Assembly (NCBI RefSeq): GCF_902459535.1
Contig: NZ_LR699553.1
Location: forward strand, 2,728,001-2,792,000
Direction of reading: 5' to 3'
Source: Paraburkholderia dioscoreae
GTDB lineage: Bacteria; Pseudomonadota; Gammaproteobacteria; Burkholderiales; Burkholderiaceae
Length of the DNA stretch: 64,000 nucleotides
Positions 18,270 through 25,981 of the stretch are shown here, piece by piece. The translations under genes and the position numbers were made by a program. The number at the start of each line of letters is the position of its first letter. Within the stretch, counting starts at the first letter, position 1. The notes below the pieces were generated by a model. That model did not search any database and had not been told where the DNA came from. It worked only from the letters and a program-made list of their open reading frames with translations.

Positions 18270-18667
18270 GATGGAATTCGGCAAACTAAAGACGCGTATG
18301 GTAGCGCCAACGCCGTAGCCGGTCAGGACTGCACGCAAGTGCGCACGCAAATACGCCCGCGAACACGCTCGCGACCGGTGGGCCGGGCCGCGTAGAAACA
18401 GGCAAATTGTCCACCTGCCCCGCGAACGCTGCCGCGGCGCCCGGACTCAGGTAAAATGCCGAAACTCGCGTCCAGCTTTGCCATCCGGCCTTGCATGAGC
18501 GCCTCGTTCTTATCCAATTCGTCTCCGTCGGCGGAATGCGCACCGGTGCTGTACCGGGCGGCCGTTCCGTGCTGTTTCCGCGCCTCCCAGAGAGCGCCCG
18601 ATTAGCGCAGGTTAGCGCTCATTTACCGGCCAGCAGCCGTGCTGCCCCGGCACAAGGATCCAGTCTC
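18270..18667. other. Divergent promoter region trmJ / suhB
   Basis: About 400 bases with no supported gene. A TAAAAT hexamer near 18451 (plus strand) could be the suhB -10 box, but I see no good -35 at the right distance. Confidence 0.4.
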
Positions 18668-19471
18668 ATGCATCCCATGCTCAATATCGCTGTGAAGGCC
18701 GCGCGCCGCGCAGCCCAGCTTATCAACCGTGCGTCGCTCGACCTCGATCTCGTCCAGGTCAGCAAGAAACAGCACAACGATTTCGTCACGGAGGTCGACA
18801 AAGCGTCTGAAGCGGCGATCATCGACACGCTGAAGACCGCCTACCCCGATCACGCCATCCTCGCGGAAGAATCCGGCAAGTCGGATAACGAATCCGAATA
18901 CCAGTGGATCATCGATCCGCTCGACGGCACCACCAATTTCATCCACGGTTTTCCGTACTACTGCGTGTCGATCGCACTGGCTCACAAGGGCATCGTGACG
19001 CAAGCCGTGGTCTACGACCCGACCCGCAACGACCTGTTCACCGCCTCGCGCGGCCGTGGCGCGTTCCTCAACGATCGCCGCATCCGCGTGGCCAAGCGCG
19101 ACCGTCTGGCTGACGGCCTGATCGGCACCGGCTTCCCGTTCCGCGAAACGGACGGCCTCGAAGCGTATGGCCGCCAGTTCGCTGAAATGACCCAGGCCTG
19201 CGCCGGCCTGCGCCGTCCGGGCGCCGCCGCGCTGGATCTGGCGAACGTCGCCGCCGGCCGCATGGACGGCTTCTTCGAGCAAGGTTTGAATGCGTGGGAC
19301 GTCGCCGCGGGTAGCCTGCTGATCACAGAAGCCGGCGGTCTGGTCGGCAACTACACGGGCGATTCCGATTTCCTGCACATTGGCGAAATCGTCGCGGGCA
19401 ACCCGAAAGTCTACGCACAGATGATTCCGATCCTGTCGCGCTACAGCCGCACGCGCCAGCAATCGGCTTAA
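18668..19471 (+). CDS. suhB: Inositol-1-monophosphatase family protein SuhB
   Basis: 267 residues from the ATG at 18668 (MHPMLNIAVKAARRAAQLIN), matching the start of SuhB. Metal and substrate motifs: EVDKASE, ILAEESG, WIIDPLDGTTNFIHGFPYYC, and NAWDVAAGSLLITEAGG. Hydrolyses inositol monophosphate in vitro; in enterobacteria SuhB also belongs to the ribosomal RNA antitermination complex. Confidence 0.95.
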   Translation: MHPMLNIAVKAARRAAQLINRASLDLDLVQVSKKQHNDFVTEVDKASEAAIIDTLKTAYPDHAILAEESGKSDNESEYQWIIDPLDGTTNFIHGFPYYCVSIALAHKGIVTQAVVYDPTRNDLFTASRGRGAFLNDRRIRVAKRDRLADGLIGTGFPFRETDGLEAYGRQFAEMTQACAGLRRPGAAALDLANVAAGRMDGFFEQGLNAWDVAAGSLLITEAGGLVGNYTGDSDFLHIGEIVAGNPKVYAQMIPILSRYSRTRQQSA

Positions 19472-19513
19472 GCGCTCGCATCATGGCGCCCGTTTCTTGC
19501 CGGCATCCGGAAT

Positions 19514-19539
19514 GAGAAAGCGGCTTCGGCCGCTTTCTC
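19514..19539 (+). terminator. Hairpin terminator after suhB
   Basis: An 11-base-pair stem GAGAAAGCGGC/GCCGCTTTCTC closed by a TTCG tetraloop, 43 bases after the suhB stop. The following T run is short. Confidence 0.7.
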
Positions 19540-19677
19540 GTTGGCGCGCCTGCAGCGGGCGTTCGTGCTACAAAAGCGGGAAGCCGCGCCGGCGTACTCG
19601 ATTGCCGGCTGCGTTTCGCGCGTTTTCGCTGCGCCCTGCTTTGCGCCTGACTGCGCGCACAGCTTCCAATCCGCTTC

Positions 19678-20976
19678 ATGAAAAAAGGCTTCTACACAAT
19701 CATCGCGGCGCAGTTCATTTCGTCGCTTGCGGACAATGCGCTGTTGATCGCGGCCATCGCGTTGCTCTCCGTGATTCGCTCGGCCGCCTGGGTCACGCCG
19801 CTGCTGCAGATTTTCTTCACTGTTTCGTACGTGCTGCTCGCGCCGTTCGTCGGCGCTTTCGCCGATTCGATGCAAAAGCGGTACGTCATGTTCATCTCCA
19901 ACGCGTTGAAGGCGAGCGGCTGCCTGATGATGATCGCTGGCGTTCATCCGATGATTGCGTACGGCGTGGTCGGCTTCGGCGCGGCCGCGTATTCGCCCGC
20001 CAAGTACGGCATCCTCACTGAACTGCTGCCCGCGGAAAAACTCGTCAAGGCGAATGCGTGGCTCGAATCGGCCACCGTGCTGTCGACCATTGTCGGCACG
20101 ATGGTGGGCGGCGCGCTGATCAGCACCTTCGCGGACAAATTCGTCGCGCATGCGCATCTGCCGCTGATCCGCTCTTCCGCCGACCTCGCCATGTTCGCGA
20201 CGATGGTGACCTACGCGATCGCCGCCGCGATCAACATCTTCATTCCCGACACCGGCGCGCGTTATGAAAACCGCCTCAAGGAACCGAAGAAGCTGGTCGG
20301 CGATTTCTATCATTGCTTCAACGTGCTGTGGGCCGACAAACTCGCGCAGATCGCGCTGTGGGTGACGACCCTGATGTGGGGCGGCGCCGTGACGCTGCAA
20401 TTGCTGGTGCTCAAATGGGCCAACGTGAATCTCGGGCTGTCGCTCTCGAAGGCGGCGGTCATGCAAGGCGTTACGGGTCTGGGCATCGCGGTCGGCGCGG
20501 CGGCCGCGGCCGCGCTGATTCCGTTGCGCAAGTCGCTGCGCGTGTTGCCGGTCGGCATCCTGACCGGCGCGGTGGCGATCGCCATGGCGTTCTACAACAA
20601 GGATCTGTTCCCGCCGGGTTCAGGCATTCGCATCGGCACGTACGTCCTGCCGTTCTACATTCTGCTCGCCTATCCGCTGATGATCCTGCTCGGCGCGCTG
20701 TCGGGCTTTTTCATCGTGCCCATGAACGCGCTTCTTCAGCATCGCGGCGCGACGCTGCTCTCCGCGGGGCATTCGATCGCGGTGCAGAATTTCAACCAGA
20801 ATCTCGCCGTGCTGCTGATGCTCGGCGCGTACGCGCTGTTGCTGACGGCGAAGATGCCGGCGCAATGGATCATCGTCGTGTTCGGCACCTTCATCACCTT
20901 CATGATGTGGCTCGCAAAACGGCGCAGCGCGATGAACGCGCGCATGGTGGACATGCGGGCCCTGGTGGAAGAATGA
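19678..20976 (+). CDS. lplT: Lysophospholipid transporter LplT (MFS)
   Basis: 432-residue major facilitator protein with about 12 hydrophobic segments, starting MKKGFYTIIAAQFISSLADN as in LplT. LplT flips lysophospholipids across the inner membrane for re-acylation. PAKYGILTELLPAEKLVKANAWLE and FIVPMNALLQHRGA are characteristic. No Aas acyltransferase partner is in view. mutS starts 174 bases downstream on the same strand. Confidence 0.9.
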   Translation: MKKGFYTIIAAQFISSLADNALLIAAIALLSVIRSAAWVTPLLQIFFTVSYVLLAPFVGAFADSMQKRYVMFISNALKASGCLMMIAGVHPMIAYGVVGFGAAAYSPAKYGILTELLPAEKLVKANAWLESATVLSTIVGTMVGGALISTFADKFVAHAHLPLIRSSADLAMFATMVTYAIAAAINIFIPDTGARYENRLKEPKKLVGDFYHCFNVLWADKLAQIALWVTTLMWGGAVTLQLLVLKWANVNLGLSLSKAAVMQGVTGLGIAVGAAAAAALIPLRKSLRVLPVGILTGAVAIAMAFYNKDLFPPGSGIRIGTYVLPFYILLAYPLMILLGALSGFFIVPMNALLQHRGATLLSAGHSIAVQNFNQNLAVLLMLGAYALLLTAKMPAQWIIVVFGTFITFMMWLAKRRSAMNARMVDMRALVEE

Positions 20977-20996
20977 GGCCGTAACGAAGATGAAGC

Positions 20997-21022
20997 GGGC
21001 GCGGCGCGGCCGGCCCGCGCCC
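20997..21022 (+). terminator. GC-rich hairpin after lplT
   Basis: GGGCGCGG ... CCGCGCCC inverted repeat 20 bases after the stop, without a T tract, so only a weak or Rho-assisted terminator. Confidence 0.4.
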
Positions 21023-21149
21023 TGTTGCCACGGGCTTCTCGCCAGAGCTTGGGGTTCGCCGTGCGGATTGGCCATCCGGCCAGGGTCCGTTCGCCCTGAC
21101 GACAGGTTAAACTCACGCCCTGAACAGCTAACGCAAGAAGACACCGAGG

Positions 21150-21230
21150 ATGGGCATTCAAACCGCAGCGGCCAGCGACGTCGCACAACATACGCCGATG
21201 ATGCAGCAGTATCTCCGCCCCGCCAGATAA
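21150..21230 (+). pseudogene. mutS: Truncated 5' end of mutS, interrupted by the prophage
   Basis: Translation from the ATG at 21150 gives MGIQTAAASDVAQHTPMMQQ followed by YLR, then PAR and a stop. HTPMMQQYLR is the start of domain I of MutS, the mismatch-recognition ATPase, where family members normally continue I/KA...PDxLLFYRMGDFYELF. Here homology ends at codon 23 (about 21218) and the frame closes after three foreign codons. A ribosome site (CCGAGG) precedes the ATG. The remaining roughly 850 codons should lie past the other prophage end, outside the window. Start is certain in phase and motif; the identity rests on my recall of MutS sequence. Confidence 0.85.
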
Positions 21231-21235
21231 GGCTT
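21200..21235. other. Probable attL (left prophage junction) in mutS
   Basis: The switch from mutS coding sequence to unrelated sequence falls at about 21218. The attachment core would be within CAGCAGTATCTCCGC or its edges. attR lies outside the window, so the core cannot be delimited. No transposable-phage end (TG...CA with target duplication) is visible here. Confidence 0.55.
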
Positions 21236-21671
21236 TGCGCGATGACCTACGCCATAGCCCACGCTCATTAATTTCCTGTCGGACCACTCTCGACCCGAAG
21301 CCGTCTTAGCGCCGAACGACGGGTGAACGTCCGCTTCCCGAGCGAGTTCTGTCGCTAGAATCCCCCGAGGAGCGCCGCAGTGCGTCGCATCTTCATCGCC
21401 TCGAATTGATCTGGTCAAGAGTTCTAGAAAACACGGCGAGAGTTGTTGGCTCGCCTTCATCGCCGTCATACAAAAACCAACCAATTGCGATTGCAGATGT
21501 GCTTAATGAGCCGACGGTTGACATGACAAACACCATCCCGATGGCGAACACCGACAAAGCATGAAAGCTTGCACAGTAATTCAGTCGGGAAATCGAGCAT
21601 AGAAGGACCTTTGGGGCCCTCCTTTTGCTGACTACTTTATACTCCGCGATTAAACGACGGAGACTTGCTGC
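21231..21671. other. Prophage left-end non-coding stretch, with one weak candidate small ORF
   Basis: About 440 bases between the mutS junction and the first prophage gene. On the minus strand a 47-codon frame (21393-21536) encodes a hydrophobic helix followed by FLYDGDEGEPTTLAVF and could be a small membrane protein, but no good ribosome site is visible. Otherwise nothing is recognised. Confidence 0.4.
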
Positions 21672-22631
21672 ATGAAGATATACATTGCAAATCTCGGCAT
21701 CCAGAACCATCTCTGGCCAACGTGTCTTGAGCGATCCACGATCGCCCTGTTCGAAGATGTAAGACTGCGTCCGTTCTGGGAACGACGTGATCGTGAGGGC
21801 TATATTGCCGTTGCCAAGACGCTTGGCACGGTAGCCCAGACGGCAGGACGCTGGTTCAATCTGCCAGAGATCATTCTTAGCACAGCAGGTGACATCTGGA
21901 TCCATCGCGATGGCGACTACCTGTGGTGGACAGTGTCAAAGGCAGAGCCGGCTACTACCACGCTCGAACCATGGAACGATCCGAACGGTAAGACGAGCGA
22001 GATCTACATAACGCATAAGCCGGTGGAGCCGTGGTCGAACCGTGACAGGAAAGGCAACCGTCTCCTCTGGAAAGAAATTCATCCGACCGCTCGCTGGTTC
22101 CTCACGACGGAGGCCACAGTTCAGTCTGTGGCGACTCATCCCGACTATGCACTCGCACTGATCAACGGCGACAGTCTTGCGCAGTGGCATTCGCAGCCGC
22201 TTTGGGAAGCCGCCCGTCAGAAGTCCGGCAAAGGCCAAGTGACCAACTACGATCCGATCGCAAAGTCCGCATGGCAAATGGCGTACACAGCCATGCAGAC
22301 GACAGCCTACGCGAACGGTCAAGACGTCACTCGTACCTTGAAAAACAAGGACATGATGTTCTCCTCGCAGCCCGAACTCGAGGAATACATCAAGGATCTC
22401 GCCAAGCAGCAGCAAAACCTGTGCGCGATCACCTCTCTTCAGCTTCAGTTCATAGGTGTGGAGACAGACCCGGAGATGCTGTGCTCGCTTGATCGCATCG
22501 AAAGCAGCGGCCATTACGAGCGCGGCAATCTGCAACTGGTTTGTCGTTTCATCAATCGATGGAAGAGCGACGGTGACGTCGACGAATTCCGACGCCTGAT
22601 CAAAGTTTTGCAAACGTCCGGCCTGACCTAG
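21672..22631 (+). CDS. HNH-type nuclease with unusual N-terminal domain (putative defence gene)
   Basis: 319 residues. The C-terminal part (about 245-305) matches an HNH-type nuclease: CAITSLQLQF (251-260), then LDRIESSGHYERGNLQLVCR with FINRWKSD, the LDRid..gxY..gNlqlvC..iNrwKs pattern. The N-terminal about 95 residues (LWPTCLERSTIALFEDVRLR, GDIWIHRDGDYLWWTVS) form a separate Trp-rich domain that could read DNA, reminiscent of EVE/PUA-type modified-base readers fused to nucleases; that reading is inference. It is the first gene of the prophage's left arm and on the opposite strand to the phage late genes, as morons usually are. Confidence 0.75.
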   Translation: MKIYIANLGIQNHLWPTCLERSTIALFEDVRLRPFWERRDREGYIAVAKTLGTVAQTAGRWFNLPEIILSTAGDIWIHRDGDYLWWTVSKAEPATTTLEPWNDPNGKTSEIYITHKPVEPWSNRDRKGNRLLWKEIHPTARWFLTTEATVQSVATHPDYALALINGDSLAQWHSQPLWEAARQKSGKGQVTNYDPIAKSAWQMAYTAMQTTAYANGQDVTRTLKNKDMMFSSQPELEEYIKDLAKQQQNLCAITSLQLQFIGVETDPEMLCSLDRIESSGHYERGNLQLVCRFINRWKSDGDVDEFRRLIKVLQTSGLT

Positions 22632-22692
22632 GTCTCGGATCGTCCCGGATTATCTTGGCCGACGTCGCCGACAGCTATGGTCACCGTTTCAG

Positions 22693-23766
22693 CTATTTTC
22701 GACCGCGGCGCACTAGATGGCTCAGTATCGCGTCGATCGGATTCCTCGCATCTGTCGAATCAGTTTTCAGATCCTTGGGTGTCACTGCGGCGCTAGGCAT
22801 AACTCCATCAAATTCCCAGCGATGCCCAACAAGGTCGACAAAGGCCTCAGTGAGCGTGTCGGGTACCCCGCTGTCTTTATATTTCATGAATCGGGCTACC
22901 GCTCCGACACACAGGTCGGAAACCTGAATTTGTGGGTGCTCCTTCGAGTCGCCCTGCTCAAGCGATGTCGCTCGAAGAGGAAAATGGAATTTGCGTCGAT
23001 CGTATCCGACGAGCTGTGACGGCTCGCCTGACATTGCCATCATCTGTTCAAACTGATCCTGTGTCGCAAGAATTGGCTTCGACTTGTCATGAACAACGCG
23101 AAATCGATCAGACTTTCTAGCACCCCAGACGCCCATCTGGCTGAACAAGGCCGGAATTGCTGGATCAAGCACATTGGGACCCATCCCGTCAAACCATGTG
23201 TGAAACAACTCTTGGTCCGCGAACGGCGCAAGGAAATTTCTGAAATCATTGTCGGCAGATGCATCCACAGCTTCTCGAGCTGCAAGGTAATAGGCCTGCA
23301 CAGCTTCATCCGTTCGCGCTCTCATCAATTCAACGAACGCCTCGAGTAACTTTTCCGCCACCGCTTCCCCACAGAATTCCGGGAGACAGAAATGCATCAT
23401 ATTCGACATCGCGAGATTAGCACCACCTTGATAGAGATCCCGTCCCATTTCGTGCTGCAGCGTTTCGACAACGAGGTCCACCATCTTCGTCACAACCATA
23501 AATTTCTTGTCGAAGCAGTGAATAACCAGCCGGCTGTTGTCGAGGCGAGGATCCGAGAGGAAGCGGATGAGGCGATTGATACCGTCCGGCGACTTTCTCA
23601 GCGTTTTGAATTTCGGCTCGGCCCCTTGAGGTGATTGCACATGAGTAAGGAGTGAGGTTGCCTCCTCTGTTCCAAAGTCGTTTGAGACGAGCACGAAATG
23701 AGGTTGTTCTGCATCGAGAAGCCGTTGGCCAGAATTTCCTGCCTCGTCGCAATAAATTGCCTTCAT
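22693..23766 (-). CDS. DUF3800 domain protein
   Basis: 357 residues starting MKAIYCDEAGNSGQRLLDAE; the YxDExGxxG motif at residues 5-13 is the DUF3800 signature, a predicted RNase H-like fold with acidic catalytic residues, often found beside phages and defence genes. A second acidic segment is QIQVSDLCVGAVARFMKYKD near residue 285, where the family has the IQvADlvay motif. It is convergent with the HNH gene (61 bases between stops). No proven function for the family. Confidence 0.85.
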   Translation of the reverse strand: MKAIYCDEAGNSGQRLLDAEQPHFVLVSNDFGTEEATSLLTHVQSPQGAEPKFKTLRKSPDGINRLIRFLSDPRLDNSRLVIHCFDKKFMVVTKMVDLVVETLQHEMGRDLYQGGANLAMSNMMHFCLPEFCGEAVAEKLLEAFVELMRARTDEAVQAYYLAAREAVDASADNDFRNFLAPFADQELFHTWFDGMGPNVLDPAIPALFSQMGVWGARKSDRFRVVHDKSKPILATQDQFEQMMAMSGEPSQLVGYDRRKFHFPLRATSLEQGDSKEHPQIQVSDLCVGAVARFMKYKDSGVPDTLTEAFVDLVGHRWEFDGVMPSAAVTPKDLKTDSTDARNPIDAILSHLVRRGRK

Positions 23767-24108
23767 ATCACTCTCAGTTGGTTAAGTACGTCTAGTCTAG
23801 CGCAATCAATTCACACGACTTCGTCACATCGCACAATCTCGGATAACACTTCCTGGCCCGCAGTCGCAGCGGCGTAACGGTCGGCCATCCGACGTACAGC
23901 GGACGTAAAAACATTCCCGAAAAACGAACTCACTGACTGATTTTGGCCGGGAGCGAAAGATCGGGCAGTCAAAAGAAGCAGCGCACTGATAGACTCGTGC
24001 ACCCGCTTTGCACTCGTCTGACTCCCTTGGTTCGATCGAAACAACTTCTTTTTCGTGGGAATCGAAAGGGAGAATGTGAAATTCGCTGGTGGAAATACGA
24101 ATAGGAAA
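23767..24108. other. Intergenic stretch upstream of DUF3800 gene and secreted protein
   Basis: About 340 bases carrying two divergent promoters. A 77-codon minus-strand frame (23811-24044) is open but has no recognisable features, so I do not call it. Confidence 0.4.
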
Positions 24109-24567
24109 ATGATGAAGTCACAATTTTTTTTTGCATTGCAAGTCGCATTGCTTTTGCTGAACTCACAACTAGTGAGTGCGGCGGAGCGTACATCTGTTGA
24201 CTTGTATTGTCAGACCATGGTCACTTCAGTTATCGATACCAGCCAGTACGTTACGAAGAAAAAAATTCCTCTCGAACAACTACAGCGGGCGGAGAAGGAC
24301 ATGAGCGATCTTTGTCTAGCGACGCCTGCGATGGAGTCGAAGCGCATATCCAACATGAGTGGCCAGGAGATCGCTATTGTGAGTTGCGTTGGTTTTGCCG
24401 AAGGCGCCTATATCGCATACCAGCCAAAGGGCGCACCCGACGAGCCCTACTCGAAGCAAATGGCTCGGCGCGAGTTCGCATTCAAAGCCTGCGCATCAAA
24501 TCCAAAGAAATTTCAAGATGACATCTTTCGACGTGGTCCAGACTACGCTACAACGCAGAGATACTGA
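24109..24567 (+). CDS. Secreted Cys-containing protein, unknown
   Basis: 152 residues from the ATG at 24109, preceded by AGGAAA. The N-terminus MMKSQFFFALQVALLLLNSQ is a signal peptide ending at VSAAE, so the product is exported. The mature part has four cysteines (LYCQTM, DLCLATP, IVSCVGF, KACASNP) that could form two disulphides and a basic C-terminus. No family recognised. Possibly a lysogenic-conversion (moron) product acting in the periplasm or outside. Confidence 0.7.
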   Translation: MMKSQFFFALQVALLLLNSQLVSAAERTSVDLYCQTMVTSVIDTSQYVTKKKIPLEQLQRAEKDMSDLCLATPAMESKRISNMSGQEIAIVSCVGFAEGAYIAYQPKGAPDEPYSKQMARREFAFKACASNPKKFQDDIFRRGPDYATTQRY

Positions 24568-24614
24568 TGGCAGGCCCAGCCTGTTCTATCCCCGCTCGTC
24601 GGCCAACCGATGCA

Positions 24615-24650
24615 CTGGTAAACTCGTTCAGCCAAAGCAACTTTACATTC
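24615..24650 (+). repeat. Imperfect direct repeat, copy 1
   Basis: CTGGTAAACTCGTTCAGCCA followed by AAGCAACTTTACATTC; a similar copy lies about 1.06 kb downstream (25678-25712). One copy precedes the 285-residue protein gene and the other follows it. Confidence 0.55.
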
Positions 24651-24702
24651 GACATATGACCGCACCAGGCCGTGTTCGACTCAACCTACGGAGCAATGGC
24701 TT

Positions 24703-25560
24703 ATGACTGAAGCTTCGACGATAAGTCTTCGCGAGCGCTTCGATAGCCTTAATGGCGGTATCTCGATGTGGCTTTCGCGTTTTTCGGACTCACTCGTTGA
24801 GCACGGGCTCGACGAATTCTATAGGGTCGCTCACGAAGAATCGAAACACGCGCCCGAAATGGCCATGCGCAATGATTGGCACTTCCTCCGCACCGGCATC
24901 GAAGGTCTCGGCAATGAGCAGCTTGAGAGCGTCATTGCTTCGCTCAAGGAGCCATTCGCGCGGATCGGAACGCTTGGCGAGGAGTATCAACGCTGCGCCG
25001 TATCCATTGAAAAGTCTGAGGAGCAATGGCACGTCGTCGCGAAGCGGGCGAGGCAACAGTTGGCCGTATGGGAGCCCTGGGCGATCGAGGCCGAGATCGC
25101 ATGGCGAAAGCGGTCGTTTCCATGGACTCACGTTTCCGGTTTCGACGGGCTTTTGCGCCTTCAAGTCTCTATTGATCTCCGTGGCGCGAGCGCAGAGATC
25201 GAATCGCCTCAACGACTGCAAAGGAACCTCGCATTCTTCGAAACACAGTTCCGAGCCGTCCGAGCAACTATTTCGAGCGCATATCTCGACGAGGAATTAC
25301 CGGAGGAATCGAGCGTCTACGACTTCGACATGGGCATCAGCGACCTCATGAAGCAGCAGACACAGGTCAACGAGTTGGTGAACCGGAAGGCCGAAATTGC
25401 CGAGGAGCTCAAATGCGCAAGAGACGCGTATCGGGCCCAGAAGGGACCACTTAACATTCTGTTGGGTCAGTTGCCGAACACGGCTCAATGGGCGCTCTTT
25501 CGCATTTGCCGCCCGGATTTGCGCGAGCCATCCGAGGTCAAGCAACTTGGGGCACATTAA
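24703..25560 (+). CDS. Hypothetical helical protein (285 residues)
   Basis: Starts MTEASTISLRERFDSLNGGI. Rich in Glu, Arg, Ala and Leu with long predicted helices; the C-terminal third (SDLMKQQTQVNELVNRKAEI and onward) is probably a coiled coil. No membrane segment, no signal peptide, no catalytic motif I recognise. Lies alone between the secreted protein and the ParB-like gene, flanked by two imperfect direct repeats, as if it were a self-contained insert in the prophage's accessory arm. Confidence 0.65.
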   Translation: MTEASTISLRERFDSLNGGISMWLSRFSDSLVEHGLDEFYRVAHEESKHAPEMAMRNDWHFLRTGIEGLGNEQLESVIASLKEPFARIGTLGEEYQRCAVSIEKSEEQWHVVAKRARQQLAVWEPWAIEAEIAWRKRSFPWTHVSGFDGLLRLQVSIDLRGASAEIESPQRLQRNLAFFETQFRAVRATISSAYLDEELPEESSVYDFDMGISDLMKQQTQVNELVNRKAEIAEELKCARDAYRAQKGPLNILLGQLPNTAQWALFRICRPDLREPSEVKQLGAH

Positions 25561-25981
25561 AGGGTTGATCCAGTCAACGCGTGGCGGGTGTCGAATCCGA
25601 AGCAGCCATAGACTTGCTCAAATCAATGACCAAACTAGCCGAGAGCGGAGGATTGTGCAGTTCGAACGAGCAGCGCGCTGCTAAACTCATGCACCAAAGC
25701 AACTTTGTATCCGGCCATGCCTAGACTCGCTATTACGCCAGCCGCCGGGTCCTCAGCGACTCACTCGCCAGACATTCATCAGTACCTGCGGGTTACCCAG
25801 CAGCGCCAAGAGCTCCGGCCTACGCCACAACCTACGCCAATCATCTGCGGAGAGCGACCCGGTAGATGAACCTCTCTTCGAGCCGCTGAGTTGCCTGTAG
25901 GCCGGCGATACGTGTACGATCGCGCAAATTCCTTGCGCTCGAAGTATCAACAAGAATCATCACCCTTTACTGGCGACAACC
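25561..25981. other. Intergenic stretch before the ParB-like gene
   Basis: About 420 bases without a supported gene. Contains repeat copy 2 (25678-25712) and must hold the promoter of the ParB-like/nuclease pair. Confidence 0.4.
25678..25712 (+). repeat. Imperfect direct repeat, copy 2
   Basis: CTGCTAAACTCATGCACCAA followed by AGCAACTTTGTATCC, similar to 24615-24650 with several substitutions and one single-base gap. Confidence 0.55.

Noticed and set aside
23811..24044. 77-codon minus-strand frame
   Set aside because: No ribosome site, no coding signature; left as intergenic.
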